Source: Acidobacteriaceae bacterium
GTDB taxonomy: Bacteria > Acidobacteriota > Terriglobia > Terriglobales > Acidobacteriaceae
Assembly (NCBI GenBank): GCA_003152795.1
Contig: PMBA01000446.1
Span: 2,766 to 16,393 of the forward strand
Direction of reading: 5' to 3'
Length of the DNA stretch: 13,628 bases
Of this stretch, positions 1 to 6,191 are shown one piece after another (positions within the stretch are counted from its first letter, which is position 1; each line of letters starts with the position of its first letter). A program made the position numbers and the translations under genes. The notes under the pieces are model-generated. The model saw nothing but the letters and a program-made list of their open reading frames with translations, was not told the origin of the DNA and did not search any database.

Positions 1-570
1 AACATGGCCGCCATGATGAGTCTTCTTTCTCTGCAATCGAAGGCTCTCAAGAATCCCGAAGCCAAAGCGGCCCTGCTGAAAGCCAAGGAGCGCATGATGA
101 GCATGGCCGTGCTCTACGATAAACTCTATCGCTCCGAGAACATACGGGAGATGTCGCTCAGCGATTACCTCCCGCGCCTGATCGACGAAATTGTCGGCGT
201 ACTCCCCAACAGGGAAATGGTTAAGGTCGAGAAAAAAATTGATGATGTTGCTATCGAAGTGCAGTTGTTGTCCCCTTTAGGGATTATCGTGAACGAACTC
301 ATTACCAACGCCATGAAACATGCATTCATCGGCAAAGAAAACGGAGCCATCAACGTAACCGTCTCGGCCAAGAATGGTCTCGTGACTCTCATCGTCGAGG
401 ACGACGGGAACGGGATCCCGGATTCGGTCGACTTGAACAATACCGGCGGAATGGGATTAGAACTCGTGTCTATGCTGACGGCTCAGATCGGCGGAACGAT
501 CCGGATCGATCGCCGGAAGGGAGCGCGATTCGTTTTGGAATTCGATTCGCGCCCGGCGGGATCAGCTTGA
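1..570 (+). CDS. Sensor histidine kinase, HisKA_2/HATPase type (5' truncated by window edge)
   Basis: The reading frame is open from the first base, so the N-terminal part, including sensor domains and the phospho-accepting His, lies outside the window. What remains begins inside a HisKA_2-like dimerisation helix (MMSLLSLQS, then LYDKLYRSE) and continues through a complete HATPase_c domain. The N box is NELITNAMKHAF (about nt 292-330), the G1 box is EDDGNGIP (about nt 397-420) and the G2 box is GGMGLELV (about nt 445-470). The protein would autophosphorylate on His with ATP and pass phosphate to a response regulator not seen here. It is convergent with the RiPP cluster and separated from it by a 311-bp gap with a tRNA-like relic, so I infer that it is chromosomal flank and not part of the cluster. 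Family assignment is firm; the signal sensed is unknown. Confidence 0.88.
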   Translation, partial: NMAAMMSLLSLQSKALKNPEAKAALLKAKERMMSMAVLYDKLYRSENIREMSLSDYLPRLIDEIVGVLPNREMVKVEKKIDDVAIEVQLLSPLGIIVNELITNAMKHAFIGKENGAINVTVSAKNGLVTLIVEDDGNGIPDSVDLNNTGGMGLELVSMLTAQIGGTIRIDRRKGARFVLEFDSRPAGSA

Positions 571-572
571 TG

Positions 573-620
573 AAATTGCAAAGACATGACGGGAAGCGTC
601 CCCAATTTAAATGCAATTTT
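573..620 (+). terminator. Possible rho-independent terminator after the histidine kinase
   Basis: Two nested inverted repeats begin 2 nt after the kinase stop codon. The outer arms are AAATTGCA (573-580) and TGCAATTT (612-619), a perfect 8-bp match. Inside them GGGA (591-594) pairs with TCCC (599-602) around AGCG. The right arm ends in a run of only four T, so termination would be weak. Position directly behind the stop supports the call; the short T run argues against it. Confidence 0.4.
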
Positions 621-776
621 CCCTGATCCTCACCCAAAACCGGTCCAGCCGATATTGGACATGATGCCATACCTCCTTTTTGAGATACAGCGGATCTGTT
701 TTCCGCCTTATTGCCCTGTTCAGTTCTTGGGGTCCAGCTCATTTATCGATTCAATGGTTCTTTTTGTTTGTCAATC

Positions 777-827
777 GAGCAACGGCCTTCCGAGCCATAG
801 GTCACATGTCGAATCCTGTCAGGCCCG
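777..827 (+). pseudogene. Degenerate tRNA-like 3' half, resembling tRNA-Gly(UCC)
   Basis: The order of elements matches the 3' two-thirds of a tRNA. GAGC (777-780) could be the 3' strand of the D stem. ACGGC (782-786) and GCCAT (794-798) form an anticodon stem with one C-A mismatch around loop CTTCCGA, giving anticodon TCC. A variable region AGGTC follows, then ACATG / TCGAAT / CCTGT, a T arm with one mismatch and a loop one base short, then CAGGCCC plus G like a 3' acceptor strand. There is no CCA, and T7 follows at 831-837. A possible GCTC (737-740) lies upstream, but the gap to GAGC is 36 nt and the 5' acceptor does not pair well. It looks like a decayed tRNA, not a working one. Confidence 0.42.
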
Positions 828-881
828 CTCTTTTTTTCAGCGCGGTTCGGATGCGGGCACGGAGAGTGGGCACGGCGCGGA

Positions 882-2108
882 TCAATCCCAACCCAAGTAA
901 TCGCGCAGGTGCGCTTCTCGACGCGCTTCTGTGATCAATTTTCTGTCGCGCCGCAGGAGTTGCCACATCGCCTGCCTATAGCGCATCCACAAAACCATGA
1001 ATCGCACGGGATAGTAGCAAAGGACGCGCCACGAATCGGCTGGCGCGGGATACTTCCAGGCCATCTCCGAGCGAGGCGGAAAAAGCGCTCTGCGCAAAAC
1101 GCTCAGTTTGTCGACAAAATGCGCCTTACCCTCAAAACGCACGACCTCGCTCTTCAAGGCCAAAGAACCGCTGTCCAGAATCTTGCTCCTCACCCAGTCC
1201 ATGGTGACATCGTCCAGTGGATCCGCCTCAAGGGCATCCCACACGGATGCCGGAATGGAGGTGCAAGTCCATTCTTCCGTCAATTGCAAGGCCAGGCGCA
1301 CGCCATTGGCGATGACCCACTTATTGGCGAGCGCGGTGAATTGTTTCCAGTCAATCACGTCACCATACCGATGAATGACGAGGGCGATGTCTAAATAATT
1401 CCGCAGGCCCGCGAAGTCAAAGCGATGGTGAACAGAAGTATGCAGGCACAGATGCAAGAGCAAATCTGTGGGCGAAAACATCAGCACCGATACACCTCCG
1501 ATGGTGGCGGTCTTGGCCCTCGACCACAGTTGCTCAAGGTCGCCGTTCTCAAAATGACCCTTGTAGCGCGGGCACATAATCGTCCAATGCATTTCCACCC
1601 TCAAGCCGCCGGGTTTGGATAGGGGCAGCATGTACTGGGAGACGGTCTGCTCGGCGATGGGATCGAAAGAGCGTTCGCAGGCAAATCCAAGCGAACGCAA
1701 AGCTCCCAACGCCTGGGCCAAGTCGTTTTGCTTGATGAGTAAATCCACATCCCCCATCGGCCGCAAGCCGATGTTGCCGTAAACCTTTTCGGCCAGGCAC
1801 GCGCCCTTGAGCGGTATCACCGGAATGTTGGCGGCTTGCAAGACGCGCAAAATTTTGCCGAGTTCCTGGAACAAATTCAAATTGCGTATCGCGCTGGCGA
1901 GATAGATTTGGCGTAACTGTTCAGCAATTACCGGGGGCGGTGGGCCGCCGCGCTTTTTTATCCTCGCATACAACACTGGTGCGACATTGTGCTGTTGCGC
2001 TAGCGCGATGAGGCGTTCCCACTCCTCTACGGTTAGCGTTTCTGTGGCGACATCCCCCTCGGCCAACAAGGCGATGAGCCGCGCGGCGTTGGGGTTGATC
2101 TCGGTCAT
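882..2108 (-). CDS. Nucleotidyltransferase family protein (PF14907-like), lasso-peptide tailoring candidate
   Basis: 408 residues. The core signature is PLKGACLAEKVYGNIGLRP (99-117) followed by MGDVDLLI, in which Asp120 and Asp122 form the metal-binding DxD pair of the nucleotidyltransferase fold. A His-rich stretch (HLCLHTSVHHRF, 219-230) followed by LRNYLDI is typical of the PF14907 family. Its ATG overlaps the stop of the upstream CxxCxxCC gene as ATGA, and an AGGAAGAG ribosome binding site precedes it, so it is probably translationally coupled. It is the last gene of the array. Homologues accompany kinases in paeninodin- and pseudomycoidin-type lasso clusters, where I recall that they act on the phosphorylated C-terminus; whether this one transfers a nucleotide, a sugar or something else here is inference. 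Confidence 0.82.
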   Translation of the reverse strand: MTEINPNAARLIALLAEGDVATETLTVEEWERLIALAQQHNVAPVLYARIKKRGGPPPPVIAEQLRQIYLASAIRNLNLFQELGKILRVLQAANIPVIPLKGACLAEKVYGNIGLRPMGDVDLLIKQNDLAQALGALRSLGFACERSFDPIAEQTVSQYMLPLSKPGGLRVEMHWTIMCPRYKGHFENGDLEQLWSRAKTATIGGVSVLMFSPTDLLLHLCLHTSVHHRFDFAGLRNYLDIALVIHRYGDVIDWKQFTALANKWVIANGVRLALQLTEEWTCTSIPASVWDALEADPLDDVTMDWVRSKILDSGSLALKSEVVRFEGKAHFVDKLSVLRRALFPPRSEMAWKYPAPADSWRVLCYYPVRFMVLWMRYRQAMWQLLRRDRKLITEARREAHLRDYLGWD

Positions 2109-2653
2109 TTGATTTCTCTTCCTTTCGGCCTCCCGAAATGCTTGCGCGCGTACAGAGCCAGTTTGGCCACGGTGAGAAGAAATTGGGCATTAGACTGGCG
2201 CATCTCCGCCGAACCGAAAATGCCGCGCCCCGAATCCCACGCTTGATCCAGTTCGCGCCGCAGTTGCTCGAACGAATAGCCCGGCGGGAGTTGCGCGATC
2301 ACATCGGCAAGCAGTTCGCGCGCACGTTGAATAGTCTGCGCGCCTTGTTGATGTGTAATTACGCCTGCGAGATACTTATTGAGCAGGTCGCACTGGTACG
2401 CACGACAAGTGTTAGGATGCTTGGGATAAACCGAACAATGTTGCTCCCGATAAAGCGGACAGGGCTGACGAAAGCCGAGCGTGTCGCCGATTGTCTCGAT
2501 GGTCAAGCCAAGCGCGCGGACCTGTTCGATTCCGTCCGGCTTGACGACGGCGTGCACGTGCAACACACCATTGCAGCACAAGCCACAGGCAAGGCAGAGT
2601 GAGGAGCCAGCAGACCCTAAAGGTTTTCCGCTCGGGTCTTCGCGCGCGATCAT
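2105..2653 (-). CDS. YkgJ-type CxxCxxCC cysteine-cluster protein
   Basis: 182 residues from the ATG at 2653. A cluster C20-x2-C23-x2-C26-C27 is followed by C65, C73, C83 and C88 (CPLYREQHC, then TCRAYQC), the pattern of PF03692 proteins thought to bind zinc or an Fe-S cluster. The biochemical role of this family is poorly known. A GTG six bases upstream is in frame, but the ATG gives an ATGA overlap with the stop of the radical SAM gene, which I prefer. The gene sits between the radical SAM enzyme and the nucleotidyltransferase with overlaps on both sides, so the three are likely made together. A role as metal or electron-transfer partner of the radical SAM enzyme, or as an oxidoreductase-like tailoring protein, is possible but unproven. 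Confidence 0.8.
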   Translation of the reverse strand: MIAREDPSGKPLGSAGSSLCLACGLCCNGVLHVHAVVKPDGIEQVRALGLTIETIGDTLGFRQPCPLYREQHCSVYPKHPNTCRAYQCDLLNKYLAGVITHQQGAQTIQRARELLADVIAQLPPGYSFEQLRRELDQAWDSGRGIFGSAEMRQSNAQFLLTVAKLALYARKHFGRPKGREIK

Positions 2654-4200
2654 GCGCACGCCTTTGCTCTGCCGAATGTTTTGCGGAACGCATTTCGAGC
2701 CGGCGACCAGTCTCCACGCAGCAACCGCCGCGCGCCTTGCCCAACCCGTCCGAGCAAGCTACACATGCGATAGACTCGCTCCGGCAACCAGACCCAGTTG
2801 AGACGGCGCAGGGGGGCGGACATCAAAAGTGCGATCAGCCAATACGGCGCGTACGGCGACTGGAACAAACGAAACAGGCCGTTGACATATGTGCGTTTCA
2901 ATTCATGATAAAACTTGCGGTAGACCTGGGTAAGATCGTTCGTTACGAGTCCCTCCCGCCTAGCGCGTTCGTGCAATTCCGTCCCTGGGTAGAAGACCAG
3001 GGAAAACAAAGCCAGGCGGTATGGTCGCCGAAGGCGCAACATCATCCGCAGCGTCTCGATCTGATCTTCCTCCGTCTCCCAGGGATTGTCCAGGATCAAA
3101 TGATACCTTGGTATGATGCGATCCGTGAACTTATGCAAGACCTCAAAGGTTTGAGTGATGTGCTTCTGCGTGCAGGCGCGATGATAGACCTGGTGCATCA
3201 CCCGCATGCTGCCGGTCTGGATACCCACTTGCGCATCGACCAGTCCCGCGTCTACCAACAGACGGATTTTTTCTTCATCAACGATCTCCGGATGAAAACC
3301 GCTTATTGAAAAAGGAATTCCATTGGCCTGTTTGTAGCTACTGCAGAACTCGCGGACCATTTTCACATCATCCACGAAGAGTTCATCGTTGATATGAATA
3401 CGTTGGATCTCCGGGAAACACGACCTTATCTGTTTCAACTCTCCAAGGAAATTGGACACGCCGCGGCGACGGACACGCCATTCCCGGCCATAGATTTTGC
3501 CGAGAAAATTGTTGGCACAATAAGCGCAGCGATAATGACAGCCTCGAGACAGGAAAATTGGGTAGGTGAGGAGTGATTGGGGAGGGAAATTTCTTCGGAT
3601 ATGGTAGAACAGCAAATCCTTGCTCATGGGCTGGAGGCGTCCCTGATGCAGAACGAACTCTGCGCTCAAATCGTAATCAGGGTAGGGATAGGAATCAAGA
3701 TCGGATGCCAACGGGCGTAAAGGCGTGCGCACAATTTCGCAGTTGCGCTTGTACCAGATGTTGCGGATTTCGGCGTAACCGTTGCCGTTGTTCATTTGCT
3801 GGACCAGCTCGCGCAGCGCCTCTTCCCCTTCGCCTACGCAAATCAGGTCGGCGTGTTCCAGACATTCCTCCGGACGCACGGTGGGGTGGACGCCGCCCCA
3901 GATGATGGGAGCATGGGTTGAACGGCGCAGATGTTGAGTGATCTGAACCGCGTTGTCAAAATAGTTGCTCATCAGAGAGAGGCCGACCAGGTCGCTGCCC
4001 TGCACCACTTTCGCAACCTGATCCAGCGCCGATTCGGAATAAGAAAAACGAAACCCGGCTCCACGCGAACTTACCCCTTTGATCTCATGGGGCAGCATAA
4101 CCGTCTGGCATTCAACTCCCATCGTCTTCAGCACGGCCGATAGCATACGGATCCCATTGACCGTGACATTTTCGTAGGGTGAAATAAGCGTGACTTTCAT
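2650..4200 (-). CDS. B12-binding-domain radical SAM protein
   Basis: 516 residues. The N-terminal part (about 1-140) is a cobalamin-binding-like domain with GLSLMSNYFDNAV (73-85) and WGGVHPTVRPEEC, then CVGEGEEAL, hallmarks of the BchE/methylthiotransferase-like class. The radical SAM domain follows with the [4Fe-4S] motif SRGCHYRCAYC (Cys221, Cys225, Cys228), then GFHPEIVDEEKIRLL and VGIQTGS. A basic, partly hydrophobic tail (about 440-516) ends the protein. The DxHxxG lower-ligand motif is not evident, which is common in this class. ATG is preceded by GGAGGGAGG. Expected chemistry is radical-based C-methylation or another C-C or C-X bond change, using SAM and perhaps cobalamin. In this cluster the peptide, a sugar or a lipid could be the substrate; the sequence does not decide. 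Confidence 0.88.
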   Translation of the reverse strand: MKVTLISPYENVTVNGIRMLSAVLKTMGVECQTVMLPHEIKGVSSRGAGFRFSYSESALDQVAKVVQGSDLVGLSLMSNYFDNAVQITQHLRRSTHAPIIWGGVHPTVRPEECLEHADLICVGEGEEALRELVQQMNNGNGYAEIRNIWYKRNCEIVRTPLRPLASDLDSYPYPDYDLSAEFVLHQGRLQPMSKDLLFYHIRRNFPPQSLLTYPIFLSRGCHYRCAYCANNFLGKIYGREWRVRRRGVSNFLGELKQIRSCFPEIQRIHINDELFVDDVKMVREFCSSYKQANGIPFSISGFHPEIVDEEKIRLLVDAGLVDAQVGIQTGSMRVMHQVYHRACTQKHITQTFEVLHKFTDRIIPRYHLILDNPWETEEDQIETLRMMLRLRRPYRLALFSLVFYPGTELHERARREGLVTNDLTQVYRKFYHELKRTYVNGLFRLFQSPYAPYWLIALLMSAPLRRLNWVWLPERVYRMCSLLGRVGQGARRLLRGDWSPARNAFRKTFGRAKACA

Positions 4201-4216
4201 AACCTCCCTCCTCGGA

Positions 4217-5131
4217 TCAGGTTATTTTCAGCCAATGCGACAAGTCGCGCCCGATGAGGTCTTGGAGTTTCAAAATGTCCTCACGATAATCCTCGGTCAG
4301 GCGCGCGCGGATTTCGGGGTCGAGGGGAGGTGGCGGCGCGAGATTGAATCGGTCATTCATGCGTCGAAAAGCCGACACGATGGCACGCCGTGCGGTCGCG
4401 GGCAGGAACGGCATCGTTTGTTCAATCCGCGCGGGATTGGTCGCTAGGCTATGCAGCCGCCGGCTTTTGGGCAACAACGTGACGTTGCTCCGCCGAATCT
4501 CGGGCGCGAAATCTTCATCCACCTCTAAAAAGCGGAATAAGTCGCGCAACATGGCTTGCGGTGTGTTGTTCCAGTCGTCGTAGAGATACACTTTGATCTG
4601 CTCGCGTGGGAAACGAGCGTACCAGTCCGTCAGGTGGGCATGGTAGTAGCCGTTCGTCTTGTGGAACCCACTATACCAACCTTCTTTCACGCGCTCATCT
4701 TCATGCGCTAAGGCCTCTTCAAACGTCTTACCTCGATAATCTAAGCCCCTCTCCAAATGAAATGTATAGTGCGAGAAAGCGCGTTCGGCCGGCTGGCGCA
4801 GGATCGCAATGATCCGGCTTTGCGGCAGACTTTGCTTGATGCGTTGCGCCGCCAACGGCGACCTCAAATAGTTGGTTGAGGCTTCACCAATCGCGCGCTG
4901 GTTCGTCACGCCGGCAAAAAGCAGAGCGTACTCGGCTGGCTTCCACACAGCAACCCGGCGAATATGGTCTCCGATGGGAGCGGGAAAAATCGGCGGCTCT
5001 CCTTTAAAAGCGAAAAAGAAGGGTTCTTTGACCGGGCTCATGTAGATTTCGGGATGCTGCGTGAGCGCATCGTAGAGCGCGGTCGTGCCGGCTTTGGGCG
5101 CGCCGATGATGAAAAAATTCGGCAAATTCAA
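4217..5131 (-). CDS. PAPS-dependent sulfotransferase
   Basis: 304 residues. The 5'-phosphosulfate loop is IIGAPKAGTTAL (8-19, with Lys13) and the 3'-phosphate-binding segment is AILRQPAERAFSHY (109-122); GEASTNYL (82-89) lies between them. This matches Sulfotransfer_1/3 domain proteins, which move sulfate from PAPS to a hydroxyl or amine. The start codon is TTG at 5131: it sits right behind GAGGTG with 5-nt spacing and 4 nt after the stop of the glycosyltransferase gene, and the fold's first strand begins at once (NLPNFFIIG), so no upstream start is needed. Sulfotransferases are reported as optional genes in kinase-bearing lasso clusters. The acceptor could be the peptide (Tyr or Ser) or an added sugar. 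Confidence 0.87.
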   Translation of the reverse strand: MNLPNFFIIGAPKAGTTALYDALTQHPEIYMSPVKEPFFFAFKGEPPIFPAPIGDHIRRVAVWKPAEYALLFAGVTNQRAIGEASTNYLRSPLAAQRIKQSLPQSRIIAILRQPAERAFSHYTFHLERGLDYRGKTFEEALAHEDERVKEGWYSGFHKTNGYYHAHLTDWYARFPREQIKVYLYDDWNNTPQAMLRDLFRFLEVDEDFAPEIRRSNVTLLPKSRRLHSLATNPARIEQTMPFLPATARRAIVSAFRRMNDRFNLAPPPPLDPEIRARLTEDYREDILKLQDLIGRDLSHWLKIT

Positions 5132-5135
5132 CGTT

Positions 5136-6191
5136 TCACCTCGTGACGTTCCGGATGTGTTTGAGCAGCCGGCTCAGGCGCGAACCGCGTTTGAGCCGCA
5201 AGGCGCAGAAGAACCGCAATTTCTTGCAGGCTTTCTCGTCCGTCGCGACGCCAAACTGCGGCGCGATCTCCCGGTAAAGGCGATAACATCCTAATCCCAG
5301 GTAAGCCGACTGCTGGCAAGCCGCGCGCCAGCGATCGGACATCCGCCGGCGCAGAAAAGCATCCGGCGTCTGCGCCAGACGGACGAGCCAGGTTCCGGCT
5401 CGCTCAAGATCCGCCAAGCTGGCGAACGATGCCTTTTCGGCAACATGGGCAACGGCGGCGTAATCCGCTTCCGCCATTGCGGGAAAAAGCGCCTGGAGAT
5501 AGCGGCTGCGGGACTTTCGCATATTCTCAATTGCAATAGAATACATCACAACATGGGTCTGCCGGGCATGACCGCGATACTTGTGCAAAACGTTCGGCAT
5601 ATTTCCCATCCGGTAGAGCGGGGCGAGTCGCGTCCACATCTCGTAATCGCCCATTGTCAACAGAGTCTCGTCGTATGAATGAGTTCGTGCAATATCTGCG
5701 CGTAACATGACGGTCGGGTGCAACAGAGCATTGCGAAACACGAGTTCGTGGCAAATGGCCACATGAGATTCGGGGAACCACCCGAGGCAGTCTTGGTCAC
5801 CAAATGATTTGGTGCAACTCCCGCAAATGTCCACCCCGGTTTCGCCCATCCATTCGACTTGACGGGCAAAGCGATCGGGCAGTGCGACGTCATCGGCATC
5901 CATATAGGCGATGAGTTCGCCATGCGCCGCCGCGATGCCTGTATTCCGAGAATGGTACGCACCGCCATGTTCCGCGAAAATGGGGCGAATGCGGGCATTG
6001 CGCGCAGCAAACTCGCGCACGATGCCCGGTGAGCCGTCCGTCGAGCCGTCGTCTATAATGATGAACTCGAAATGCGGATAGGTCTGGGCCAGAATCGAGT
6101 TGATCGCATCCGCGATGTAAGATTCGGCGTTATAGACCGGCATCACCACCGAGATGAGCGGGGGACCGGGGGAGGCCGCCAAGTCAGCCAC
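5136..6191 (-). CDS. Family 2 glycosyltransferase
   Basis: 351 residues. It has the classic GT2 start PLISVVMPVYNAESYI (11-26), IIIDDGSTDGS (44-54), GGAYHSRNTGIAAA and the metal-binding MDADD (97-101), then GDYEMWTRL (181-189), a usual acceptor-side motif. The start is GTG at 6191, overlapping the cyclase stop by 8 nt with TGAGG just upstream; no nearer ATG keeps the first beta strand. No clear membrane segment is seen, so it is probably cytosolic or peripheral. It would transfer a sugar from an NDP-sugar. In this array the acceptor may be the peptide or a phosphate or sugar already on it, but a housekeeping polysaccharide role cannot be excluded. Confidence 0.88.
   Translation of the reverse strand: MADLAASPGPPLISVVMPVYNAESYIADAINSILAQTYPHFEFIIIDDGSTDGSPGIVREFAARNARIRPIFAEHGGAYHSRNTGIAAAHGELIAYMDADDVALPDRFARQVEWMGETGVDICGSCTKSFGDQDCLGWFPESHVAICHELVFRNALLHPTVMLRADIARTHSYDETLLTMGDYEMWTRLAPLYRMGNMPNVLHKYRGHARQTHVVMYSIAIENMRKSRSRYLQALFPAMAEADYAAVAHVAEKASFASLADLERAGTWLVRLAQTPDAFLRRRMSDRWRAACQQSAYLGLGCYRLYREIAPQFGVATDEKACKKLRFFCALRLKRGSRLSRLLKHIRNVTR

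Larger units (their letters stand above)
571..881. other. Gene-poor stretch between the kinase and the RiPP cluster
   Basis: No convincing protein gene is seen. The stretch holds the possible terminator just after 570, a Shine-Dalgarno-preceded 10-codon frame on the minus strand (662-630), and a tRNA-like relic near 777-827 followed by seven T. It marks the junction between the flanking kinase and the last gene of the minus-strand array; the two genes converge here. Confidence 0.6.

Noticed and set aside
2105..2659. GTG start at 2659 for the YkgJ gene
   Set aside because: The ATG two codons later gives the usual ATGA overlap; the difference is only two residues, so it is a preference and not proof.
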